NCBI GenBank assembly: GCA_964017145.1
Contig: CAXHKQ010000306.1
Span: 1 to 15,554 of the forward strand
From: Agrocybe praecox
Taxonomy: Eukaryota; Basidiomycota; Agaricomycetes; Agaricales; Agrocybaceae
Direction: 5' to 3'
Length of the DNA stretch: 15,554 bases
Under the pieces are notes generated by a model, which saw only the letters and a program-made list of their open reading frames with translations, made no database searches and was not told the DNA's origin. The translations under genes and the position numbers were made by a program. Each line of letters starts with the position of its first letter. The first letter of the stretch is position 1. This document shows positions 8,123-15,554 of this stretch, one piece after another.

Positions 8123-8190
8123 TCCCGGCTAGTTCCATCAAGAGAGCATGAGACTCAGGGTAAAGGGTGTTCCCCACGTTGGGCGATCCA
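8123..8190 (+). pseudogene. tRNA-Lys(CTT)-like relic inside the retrotransposon
   Basis: Compared from memory with insect tRNA-Lys(CTT), nearly the whole tRNA is recognisable. The 5' acceptor strand is 8123-8129 (CCCGGC kept, first base T instead of G). D-stem pairs are 8132-8135 with 8144-8147. AGAGCATGAGACT (8143-8155) covers the D-stem end and anticodon 5' strand. AGGGT is 8157-8161. CCCAC of the T-stem is 8173-8177. The 3' acceptor strand GTTGGGC plus discriminator G is 8178-8185. Six of seven acceptor pairs remain, two as G-T. Eight bases covering the anticodon and most of the 3' anticodon stem are missing. D-loop GG is now AA. The T-loop is cut to five bases, which destroys the B box, so it cannot be a working tRNA gene. 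ATCCA (8186-8190) may hold a trace of the CCA end. A tRNA-Lys-headed SINE fragment is an alternative. Confidence 0.8.
8157..8167 (+). promoter_or_regulatory. Candidate polypurine tract
   Basis: AGGGTAAAGGG is ten purines in eleven and is followed directly by TGTT, the form expected at a Ty3/gypsy polypurine tract and LTR start. No purine tract lies directly before 8241, where the demonstrable repeat begins. The tract falls in the variable/T-arm part of the tRNA-like relic, and its AAA departs from the tRNA sequence. If it is the true tract, the 3' LTR starts at 8168 and the matching part of the 5' LTR lies left of the window. Confidence 0.45.
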
Positions 8191-8292
8191 CCGAGGTCTC
8201 CTACTGTTCCTCAGCGCGAATGCGGACGAACAGCTAGGCCTGTAATGGTGCGGTGCGATCGAGCTTGAGAAGCGCTGAAGGCGAAGCGCGAT

Positions 8293-8386
8293 GATGGCGA
8301 TGATGGTGATGCTGATGGTGACGGCGATGCGAGAGCGGAGATGGCGATGATGGTGATGCTGATGGTGACGGCGATGCGAGAGCGGA
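8293..8386 (+). repeat. 47-bp tandem duplication in U3 of the 3' LTR
   Basis: The units are 8293-8339 and 8340-8386, identical to 54-147. Confidence 0.9.
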
Positions 8387-8838
8387 TATGAGCGAGAGCG
8401 GAGATGCGAGAACGGCGATGCGAGAACGGAGAAGGGCGAGAGAAGAGATGGACGCGAGCAGCGAGCGTTCTCGAGGACGGAGATGGGGATCGGCGATGGA
8501 GATCGGCAAGGTGGAGAGCGTCACTCAGTACTCGGCCGTGAGATTGTGCGCATCACGTCGAGCCGTGCCGCGACTTATTTTTCGTCGTTTTTTTTCGTTG
8601 GGCTGAGAAGGGCAACGCCGCCCCCTTGAGCCTCATCCGGGCCTCCGCCCCCCAGTCGCGCGATCGCCAAGTAGTGCCGCCGCGGGCCGCCTGCCTCGCG
8701 CTCCGCGACGACAAACCACGGGCGACCACACACGCGCGCGTTCGCGAAGTGCACACCGTCAGTGCCTAACGGGTCGGGCGCCATTTTGTTGTCCTCAGTG
8801 TCGTGCTGGCAGGCCACCGTTGGCCCCCAGCCGCACTC

Positions 8839-8894
8839 GCATATACATACACACTCACACACACATACACACACACACACACACACACATACGA
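8839..8894 (+). repeat. CA-rich microsatellite in the 3' LTR
   Basis: Same interrupted (CA)n run and length as at 600-655. The unchanged length of such a mutable tract supports a very recent insertion or gene conversion. Confidence 0.9.
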
Positions 8895-9184
8895 TCATTT
8901 ACACACGTGCATCAGATACATTCATCGAACTATAGTGCCCTATTCATACATTCATCAGTCACACACACACGCTCTATTGCAATCGCGCATTCATTCGATA
9001 TACTCGCATACGCAATCACCCACATTCGATCGCGCATTCATTCGACATTCCTGCATACACAATCCACACATGCGATCCTTTCATTCTCTTCATTCACATT
9101 CACATTCACATTCACACACACACATACACATACACCCACACATTAACGCGTGCACACATGCAGAGGCAGGAATTATGTTCATGC

Positions 9185-9190
9185 AATAAA
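9185..9190 (+). promoter_or_regulatory. AATAAA poly(A) signal, first of two
   Basis: CAATAAATA in the 3' LTR (its copy is at 946-951). It is followed by an A-rich then GT-rich stretch (TTGTGTT...GATGTTTTGTGAGTG), which suits a downstream element. This is a plausible 3' end signal for the genomic RNA. Confidence 0.5.
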
Positions 9191-9311
9191 TACGATAAAA
9201 TGATTGAGATTATGTGCGAGTAGGAGGAGAATTGGGACATGGTTGGGCATTGAGGTGGATGGTTTGTGTTCGCGTGATGTTTTGTGAGTGTTATAAGTGT
9301 TCGGCCGACGA

Positions 9312-9317
9312 AATAAA
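9312..9317 (+). promoter_or_regulatory. AATAAA poly(A) signal, second of two
   Basis: GAAATAAACC near the LTR end (its copy is at 1073-1078). No GT-rich element follows within the LTR, so the signal at 9185 is the better candidate. Confidence 0.4.
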
Positions 9318-9412
9318 CCGCAGTCGCGTCACCCACCCCGACGGCCGCTGATTGCTAGCCGGCAAAAATAGGCCGCGAATGCGACTTGCGGGATCTGCTG
9401 GCGCTGCCACAT

Positions 9413-9730
9413 AGTCCTTATATGTATGAATCAAACAAAATCGATCGAACAAACATACAAACCATTTTTTATAATGGAAAGGATTTTTGCACAATTTTAA
9501 TCTCTATCGATTCTGTATACATACATTGCTCTAAGTCAGCCCAGTGAAAAAAAAATGTCTGTATGTTTTGTCGATCGATTTTGTTCTATACATAATAGGA
9601 CAAAACGGTATTCACAGAGCGCGCTTAGCAGAAAGGCGAGACTTTTCTTCAACAATTTTTTTATATGAAATATAAAAATGTTCAATAAACAAAAATGCAT
9701 CATCACAATATTTGTGTTATCCCTCATTAT
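9413..9730. mobile_element. Hairpin (foldback/MITE-like) element, split by the retrotransposon
   Basis: Bases 9413-9471 and about 9545-9601 form a strong imperfect inverted repeat, sharing ACAAAATCGATCGA, GTCCT...ATGTAT and ACATACA elements. The loop contains AAAGGATTTTTGCACAATTTTA, which resembles AAAGGATTTGTGCGATATTTTA in the left arm of the 14415-15182 element. The outer part (9618-9715), with GCGCGCTTAGCAGAAAGGCG and GCATCATCACAATATTTGTG, aligns with the right arm of that element (about 15003-15103). The right arm continues beyond the stem but has no partner on the left, because the LTR begins there. The missing part of the left arm should lie left of the window. Similarity fades after about 9730, so the outer end is not defined. 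Confidence 0.65.
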
Positions 9731-10341
9731 CATTATCAGAACGAGAAGAAATAAAAATGGGATGGTTTAAATTACACACATCGACTCCAGTGCATCGTTC
9801 AAAAGAACTGATTAATTTGCGTTAGAATTTAGTAGTCAAATTTCACATGAAATTCCACACACCAAAAACCGACACAATTTCACGAATTTGAACAACGACA
9901 AACACTCAATGTTCGTTGGTTTGTGGATTTCAAAAAAATACGTATCGAATCAGCTGTTGTGATGTTTACATTGTCAAACAAGCTAACTTAACGAGCATCC
10001 ATGCCGATCCATGCGGTCATTCGCATTCAATAACGGCCAAATTTACGTAATGAATCGAATGAATTCGCAGACATAAGATTATCTCTGATTCAGAGATACG
10101 ACACAAAATCCACCGTGCGGAATAACATTTTGGTCCGATTTATTTAGTAATGCACTTCGAATCAAATTAATTTTTGTTGTCATCGGTGGCGGACGCTGGC
10201 GGCGAAGCCGCTAGTAAGTTATAGAATAAACAAGTTATGCGTTTTTTTCTGCCGCACTCCTTAATTATTGTAAACTTGAAAAATGATTTTATTTCACCGG
10301 GACGTGACCGGAAATTGTACGGGTAAATTCACACACAGGTC
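9731..10341. other. AT-rich intergenic DNA with small hairpins
   Basis: No gene is recognised. A perfect 7-bp stem (ATCTCTG/CAGAGAT) lies at 10081-10097. A short GC-rich hairpin, GGCGGC-GAA-GCCGCT, lies near 10198-10211 in otherwise AT-rich sequence. Confidence 0.6.
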
Positions 10342-10535
10342 ATTCAAATATTTCATTTGAATAGAACCAGAAAACATACACCAATTAATACATTTGCTTG
10401 CGACAATCCCGTTTATCGTAAGCAAATTGGATGACAGCGCCCATTATTCAAGTTGGTCGTTTGCTGATCGTAAATAAGGTTAGCTTATCCGCACGTTTTG
10501 AATAATTGGTCCGGATGTAAAGAAAATTTACGTCC
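10342..10535. repeat. Cluster of four consecutive hairpins
   Basis: The hairpins are ATTCAAAT/ATTTGAAT (10342-10362, 8-bp perfect); CCAATT plus TTGCTTGCGA pairing with TCGTAAGCAA plus TTGG (10381-10430, one bulge); CCATTATTCAA/TTGAATAATTGG (10441-10509, one extra base); and GGATGTAAA/TTTACGTCC (10513-10535, one mismatch that is a wobble as RNA). They could be the remains of a mobile element, a structured transcript, or chance in AT-rich DNA. Confidence 0.6.
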
Positions 10536-11689
10536 GCCTATTATGAGAAGAAATCAATTTATTTCTGCATGCCACCAACCATCGACCCTATTAAAGCCAA
10601 CAGGCGGATATGTCGTACATTGACTGGGTGTGTGGTGGTCCCAAAACGTACGCGCACACGAGCGTGTCATAAATCATTAAGCAAATTACATCGGAGAGTG
10701 TCTCCGTGAATGCCCCAAGTATATACATACACTACGCTACAGCAGGCCATCTCACGCGATGTTTACTCACCACAATCCATTTCACATAGCAGACGAGGGA
10801 GAGTGCGGAACGCACGTGCTTATACATAGAGTACGTCCGCATGCGTTTAGCTATAAAACCACGTGCAAGTCCATTTTCGACGCGTGAAACTTTGTATTGT
10901 TCACTCTGACGCGCATTGTTGACTTCTCGCGTGTGCACTTGCGGAAAAGCCCCCCCTAACGATGAATTGAGATTATAGGTGAGTGTTGGCTTTGAGCAGT
11001 ACCACACAGGTATTTGATATCTCTGTGCGATTGATTCAAATCGAAAGCGCTGCCACATATTTTACAATTATTTCAGAGGATTTATCTATGAGAATGTGAC
11101 TAGTTGGAAATGTGTTGAATTTTGCCTATTCAATAGTATATAAGGTTATCTTGATTTAAATTTGGTGCTGTCACAATCGTGATTTAAAACTACTTCGCCG
11201 GACTTTATCGTCTATCATTTATCATGCATTCATACATATTTCATTCTAAATTGAATATAAAAAATATATCCAACATATAAACTTGGATAATAAGATCCAG
11301 GGCTTCCCAAATTATAGTTCATTTGAATTCATTGCTATCACGATTCACGCAGTTTTTTTAAACTGCTGAACTACGACTCACCATCGTGTAGAAGACACTT
11401 GCATAGGTGCCGCGTCGCACTGAACGCCACCAGCAACATGAATTCAAAATAGCCATTCTGCTGCAGCACGGATCCCCTAATTGAAGTTGTATGTCTCGAA
11501 CAACCGCGATTTCTCTGCACAGACGGGTACCGTGCACATTATGCAAATACTGCACGCCGTCACGCGACTGTTTCAATACACAATCGCCTACATATCGGAA
11601 TTTATGTTTCACTTTGTGTTAGCGTCAACAATATCCATTTTCGCAATTCGGAACGTGTTCGAGGGGTATTTTTTTTAGTCAACAGCACA
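10536..11689. other. AT-rich intergenic DNA, possible promoter within
   Basis: No coding region is supported. A minus-strand open frame across 10732-11058 has no recognisable domain. TATATAAG at 11137-11144 and TCACAATCGTGA (11171-11182, a small palindrome) are the only other marks noted apart from the candidate promoter at 10813-10865. Confidence 0.5.
10813..10865 (+). promoter_or_regulatory. Possible core promoter: TATAAAA with two CACGTG E-boxes
   Basis: CACGTG occurs at 10813-10818 and 10860-10865, with TATAAAA at 10852-10858 between them. A GTGCG-GAA-CGCAC hairpin (10803-10815) overlaps the first E-box. No good initiator lies 28-33 bases downstream of the TATA motif, and no gene can be tied to it, so this is weak. 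Confidence 0.25.
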
Positions 11690-12410
11690 GATGGAAAAAT
11701 CGTGCACAAAGCATAATCCATCGACACACTGGGCACACTTTGCACACTGCTACACGGGGCGGTCGACTTCCACTCGATACGCTCTATCACCACAACGGCG
11801 GATGTTCAACAACAAAAACACTGAATACTGCGCATTGTCGTGCGCATTTTGTGCATCCAACACGCGCGTCGAACGAAAGTGATGATGTCGACGATGGTGA
11901 TTTCCCGTTCATTCAGAAAAAGTCGACACCAATAACTCACTCACTCGCCGATGCCATCAACAGCACCAGCATCATTTGCGCATTAATACCGGCAGCGATA
12001 ATACCGGCGGAAAAACTGACGAACATTTGCGGCAATTTCCATTTTTCGCCGATGCGACGACGGAAATGGAAGCTGGTCGGTGGTGTTCACTTGTTTTGTG
12101 ATAAATCGTACGGGTTTATCACACGAACATTATCACGTACACTCGAACACAAACTCAGAAAATTGCGTGCTGAAACCGTCGCGGAATAGTGCGTGAACAC
12201 ATCGACAGACACAAGTCCGAGCATTGGAAATTCTAGCACAAGACCGACGTGCTGCTACTGCTGCTGCTGCTGTTGTCGTTGTCGGGTGCGCCAAGATTCG
12301 TTCGGTGGTCGTCGTATGCTTTTATGTTGGCGCGAGCTAACTTTCGTTGTGGTTGCAAATGTATTCGAATGTCAACGACGATTACCGTTTAAATATGAAT
12401 TTGATCAGTG
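11690..12410 (+). other. GC-richer island with a 150-codon open frame
   Basis: This stretch is close to half G+C and rich in CpG, unlike the AT-rich DNA on both sides, as insect exons often are. A + strand frame is open from about 11740 to TAG 12187-12189, but it has no ATG until 12050. The reading includes an acidic ESDDVDDGDF run, a hydrophobic stretch around SIICALIPAAIIPA and a basic MRRRKWK. No domain is recognised. GTGATAAA/TTTATCAC (12098-12122) is a perfect 8-bp hairpin inside it. It could be a host exon, a 5' untranslated region or chance. Confidence 0.25.
12251..12276 (+). repeat. CTG trinucleotide repeat
   Basis: The run is GCTGCTACTGCTGCTGCTGCTG followed by TTGTCGTTGTCG, within the GC-richer island. 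Confidence 0.8.
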
Positions 12411-13660
12411 AATGAATGTGAAAGAAAGCATGAGGACAATTTTTAGAAATAATGTTCTCATCGGATATGGAAAAGGTTTGCTGATGAAGTCTAAATTAAA
12501 ATAGTTTTGCCAAGTATTATGGCTTCAGGTATATTAGCATATGCACTTTAATCTAGTGAAAGTTTTCGTTGCGTACGAGCTAATACGAGAATGAGTTGAA
12601 GTTGTTTATCCGTGTTGGCATTAGCGATGTTAAGTTGGTGGAAGAACACACAGCACACACAGCACATACTAGCCTTCAATCCATTAAAGTACGAGGATTT
12701 AGCCGATAAAAACAGTCCTGAATATGGTCACATCACGACATAAATGTTTTGCATTAAATCCTATCGTGTGTGCAAAACCGAATTGGCAAACAACACGAAC
12801 ATCTAAATCTGACAAATACTTATAATGTTTATGACCTGGGCCAAATTAACAATGCGCCCTGCCAATAAATGTATACTCAAGCCTAAGCTGTATGTTGGAA
12901 GCATGCCAAACACACAACAACTGCAATAATGTATTGAAACTTGGAAATATGTAATTATATTTCTCGCATCGCATATTTGCCACAAAGAGTGCAAACGCAA
13001 TTACTCTACTATACATATACTCCAGAAGACCAGTGACACGCCTGACATGTGTAATGTGCCATCCATTAGGGAAATGTAAATGAACTATAATTATATTTAT
13101 ATAAAGTGGTGTTGTACATTTAAGAGCGTGCATTTGAACGGCGAATATACTATACATGACAGATACGATTCATGCAAGTTTATGTGCAGGTGACAAAATA
13201 GCACGATTGTTTAATATGTAAGGCGCCTATCTAGAACAATATCAACACAGATTCCCGACTCTTTAGCTGTCAAGAGGCATCGTGATTGTGTACATATCGC
13301 ATTGCTTGTATGTTGTAAGACTCTGAAAGTAAACATTTGGTTTATTGCATAACATAAATGGCAAATGACAATGACAAATGACCATGAAAAATGACAAGTA
13401 TCCCATCAACAATGAATAATATATCACATTATCTCTATGGAATCAAAATGGAGAGCCTCGAATATATTCAATTTAGTTCATAATTTATTAAATAGAACAA
13501 TTTGCTTCGCATGCAATATGCGGTCGTTATATGTGGCTCTTTGAGAATTAGCTTATAAACGAGTATTCACAAACTTGTGGCTATTATGAGGGCATATAAT
13601 TAATATAATTGAAATAATGAATGGTGTTGGTACAAGTTATTCAAATCATTGACACAATAA
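12411..13660. other. AT-rich intergenic DNA
   Basis: No gene, tRNA or mobile element was recognised. A short imperfect run of (A)AATGAC steps lies at about 13360-13398. Minus-strand open frames in 12803-13157 look like random reading. Confidence 0.55.
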
Positions 13661-13900
13661 ACATCGTTATTGAATATCGACACAATTCTAACAAGCACGT
13701 ACAATTATATTATACATATCTCTGATGCAATTATCCGCGTGTATGATTGGCAAGAAGATAAAATAGTGATTCTTCCACGACTTCCGGGCCTTGATGATCT
13801 GTTTAACGATTCTCAATATTGGACTGATTTGATTAAAGTTTCGTTCTTGGTATCAAATGAAAGGTTTAAAGGTGCATTATTATCTATCACAAGATTCTAA
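13661..13900 (+). other. Short open frame, possible exon
   Basis: The frame is open from 13661 to TAA 13898-13900, about 79 codons, with no ATG start. If real it would have to be a terminal exon reached by splicing. The reading looks protein-like (VYDWQEDKIVILPRLPGLD, then KVSFLVSNERF), with mixed acidic and hydrophobic residues, but I recognise no family. No good splice acceptor is visible. An open frame of this size is expected by chance a few times in a flank this long. Confidence 0.2.
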
Positions 13901-14414
13901 TCATGTCCATGAAAGCATAATGATCCCGGAATGTAGCCCGGTGACCGTGCCCGTTATAGGTTTAGGGAAGCATTAGGTTGTGTTTTAGTGTAAAAAAAAC
14001 CAAAATTTCCATTCACCCCAAAATAGTGCTTGACGCTCGACGAGACGCGCGCACTCACTTTTCGCTTTATTCATTGTAACGCATGTGAATCGATGCTCGG
14101 CACAAAAAGACGACACACCAGGCGACACGAACAGCGACAGCGTCCCGGATGATGCTATCCTCGTTCTCTTGGTGTGCAAGCAGCAGCAGCAGCAGCAGCA
14201 ATAGCGGCTAACTTTGATGGCCAAAGTCCTTGTCGACGACGACCGCATCGTAAGCCTGTTTGTGCGAGCGTGGAGGAAGAGTTCGGAAAAAGTGGGTGGG
14301 TGTTGAAAGCGTGCCACACAGCAGCAGAAAAAAGTCAATCGCTAGCAAATACTACAAGATGACATCGATTTAATTCGATTTAATGTGCGTTATTTTCAAT
14401 CATCTAACACCGAG
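13901..14414. other. Intergenic stretch with a GC-richer block and CAG repeat
   Basis: Bases about 14020-14340 are richer in G+C than the surroundings and contain a (CAG)n run at 14181-14200. Frames on both strands across the run give poly-Ala or poly-Cys readings and are not supported as genes. Confidence 0.5.
14181..14200 (+). repeat. CAG trinucleotide repeat
   Basis: Six full CAG units plus CA, followed by ATAGCGGC. Confidence 0.9.
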
Positions 14415-15182
14415 ATATACTACCTGGCGTCATAATAGTTCGCACACCTGGAAATTTGTATTAATCGTGTTTGCCCATCTATTCAGGGACATCAACACAC
14501 ATTGTAATGATGCAGTTTTGTGGAATGAACATCATTCTATAATATGGACAACAATCTTCGAAGAAAAGTTTCAACTGTGCCAAACACGCCCAAAAAAATA
14601 CCTCCCTGTTCAAACATGGAAAAATGAAAAACCAACAAGCAATTTGTATTAATGTTCTTTAATAAAAAGGATTTGTGCGATATTTTATTACCATTCATTT
14701 GAGTGTACGGACATTGTTCTAGTTCACTCCAGTCGAAAGTTATGACCTCCTAACCAAAGACGAAATACAACTATTTTATATGGGAAAAATGTTTGATTTC
14801 ACGCTCCATACAAAAAATCTGAATTCTGTGTTTGGTTAGTAGTCCATAACTTTTGACTGGAGTTAAGTAGGACAATGTTCGCATACTCAAATTGATGGGA
14901 ATGAAATTATGCACGAATCCTGTCCATCAAAATAAAATTTAAAAAAATGTATGTGCACAATTAGCTCGACATTTTCATCATATATTTGATAATCGTTCTT
15001 TTGAGGGCGCCCTTAGCCAGAAGTGAGACTTTTTGTCATCGATTTTCTCGAATACAATAGAATGAGGTTCATTCCACAAAACTACATCATTACAATTTGT
15101 GTAGATGTACCTGAATAGATGGGCGAACACGATTAATGCAATTTTCCAGGTGTGTGAACTATTATAACGCCAGGTAGTATAT
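14415..15182. mobile_element. Complete palindromic hairpin (foldback/MITE-like) element
   Basis: The two halves are inverted copies of each other around a centre near 14795. The outer arms 14415-14540 and 15057-15182 align without gaps over 126 bp, with about ten mismatches by my count. Inner parts also pair, for example ACTCCAGTCGAAAGTTATG (about 14727-14745) with the complement of CATAACTTTTGACTGGAGT (14846-14864). The middle of each arm (about 14545-14690) is more diverged. The ends read TA-CTACCTGGCG ... CGCCAGGTAG-TA, so a TA target duplication as in Tc1/mariner elements is possible. No transposase frame is present, so it would need one supplied in trans. If transcribed, it would fold into a long double-stranded RNA. 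Confidence 0.85.
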
Positions 15183-15442
15183 AGTATTAAAAACAGAAAT
15201 GATTCATGTAGTTAACACGCGAGGTCTTGGAATTTGGATAACTAGAAGATTTATTATTTCAGTTATCTATTGAGAAAACTACTTTGAAAAATCAACGCAT
15301 ATTAACCTTCCGTTAATGTATCTGACAGAAACCTTGGAAAATGTAGAAATTTATAATGCTTCGATCTTCAAATTCGACGACCTCAAGTCAATTTAATTAC
15401 TGCTCAGCACAAACACGTGATTGGCTTTAATAGCGTGCATAC
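15183..15442. other. AT-rich intergenic or intronic DNA
   Basis: No gene is seen. A 7-bp inverted repeat GATAACT/AGTTATC spans 15237-15267. CACGTG occurs at 15414-15419. If the minus-strand exon at the window edge is real, this would be the start of its downstream intron. Confidence 0.45.
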
Positions 15443-15554
15443 CTTCCGATGTGTGGTCATCGTTGCGGTCATTCGATGTTGCCATCGTCGTCGTTTTCGT
15501 ACCGTCGCCATCGGCATCATTTGAGACACAGCAATCGCCGTTGCTGTCCGGTGT
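15443..15554 (-). CDS. Possible partial exon at the window edge
   Basis: Read on the minus strand, one frame is open from the window edge with an Asn/Asp/Ser/Thr-rich reading (DADGDGTKTTTMATSNDRND). It reaches GGAAG|GTATGC, a fair splice donor with GT at 15442-15441. The stretch is GC-richer than the DNA just left of it, as expected of an exon. However, a second minus frame and the plus strand are also open over this short length, so strand and frame are uncertain. No family is recognised. Confidence 0.25.

Larger units (their letters stand above)
2..9411 (+). mobile_element. Ty3/gypsy-type LTR retrotransposon, near full length
   Basis: Two near-identical direct repeats (2-1171 and 8241-9411) bracket gag, then pol in the order protease, reverse transcriptase, RNase H, integrase. 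Among LTR elements, RNase H before integrase marks Ty3/gypsy rather than Ty1/copia. The repeats begin TGT and end ACA. A tRNA-Lys-type primer-binding site lies four bases inside the 5' LTR. No env-like gene follows pol. The base before the left LTR is T and the bases after the right LTR are TAGT, which allows but does not prove a 4-bp target duplication. The element is clearly richer in G+C than its flank. The left end coincides with the window edge, so up to about 73 more bases of LTR could lie outside (see 8157-8240). The closest clade is unsure. Confidence 0.96.
8241..9411 (+). repeat. 3' long terminal repeat
   Basis: This is a direct copy of 2-1171 with three one-base indels and no substitutions seen. 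It starts TGTAATGG and ends GCCACA. The first base outside the repeat on the left differs between copies (T at 1, C at 8240), which sets the boundary at 8241 unless that single edge base is an error. It contains the same 47-bp duplication (8293-8386), CA run (8839-8894) and AATAAA signals. It is followed directly by TAGTCCTTAT of an older hairpin element. Confidence 0.95.

Noticed and set aside
8123..8190. Functional tRNA gene
   Set aside because: The anticodon region is deleted, D-loop GG is lost and the B box is broken.
7317..8240. Possible env or third gene after pol
   Set aside because: No frame shows a signal peptide, membrane segment or conserved pattern; the open frames follow the tandem repeat units.
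1..9411. Ty1/copia or BEL/Pao assignment
   Set aside because: RNase H precedes integrase, which excludes copia; the RT (YIDD) and integrase features fit Ty3/gypsy better than BEL/Pao.
9778..9805. Copy of leader sequence 1706-1730 (shared ACATCGACTCCAGT) in the flank
   Set aside because: A single 14-base match with patchy extension is about what chance gives in a window of this size.
10732..11058. Minus-strand 108-residue open frame
   Set aside because: No recognisable domain and random-looking composition; it also overlaps the possible promoter motifs.
13985..14338. Minus-strand open frame with poly-Cys
   Set aside because: It is produced by reading the CAG repeat on the other strand; nothing else supports it.

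Overview
The window is eukaryotic and most likely from an insect, probably a mosquito or another dipteran. The clues are the AT-rich non-coding flank, a Ty3/gypsy retrotransposon whose Gag has the paired zinc-knuckle arrangement seen in insect elements, and a primer-binding site fitting the insect tRNA-Lys(CTT) 3' end. The species cannot be fixed from the sequence.

Bases 2-9411 are one almost complete Ty3/gypsy (Metaviridae) LTR retrotransposon on the + strand. The order is: 5' LTR (2-1171), tRNA-Lys primer-binding site (1176-1185), a long leader that is nearly free of G in two stretches, gag (1806-4031), pol in the -1 frame (protease, reverse transcriptase, RNase H and the start of integrase, 3827-6373), the rest of integrase displaced by one base (6303-7316), a 0.85 kb non-coding 3' region built from a decaying ~63-bp repeat, a degenerate tRNA-Lys-like sequence (8123-8190), and the 3' LTR (8241-9411). 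There is no env gene. The two LTRs differ only by three single-base indels, two of them clearly in homopolymers, so the insertion is very recent. Gag would form particles and package the RNA. tRNA-Lys would prime reverse transcription, Pol would make and integrate the cDNA, and the LTRs carry promoter and poly(A) signals.

The most unusual item is the tRNA-Lys-like relic at 8123-8190. It is in sense orientation, aligns with almost the whole tRNA-Lys(CTT) but has lost the anticodon region, and belongs to the same tRNA family that the primer-binding site predicts as the primer. Its T-arm has been altered into a purine tract followed by TG, which looks like a polypurine tract plus LTR start. The element may therefore have captured its own primer tRNA and turned it into part of its 3' replication signals.

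Bases 9412-15554 are AT-rich flank. The retrotransposon has landed inside an older hairpin (foldback, MITE-like) element: the sequence just after the 3' LTR (9413-~9730) is a stem-loop related to a complete ~766-bp palindromic element at 14415-15182. The rest holds a cluster of small hairpins (10342-10535), a possible TATA/E-box promoter (10813-10865), a GC-richer island with a long open frame (11690-12410), small trinucleotide repeats, and a possible minus-strand exon at the right edge. No host gene can be named with confidence.
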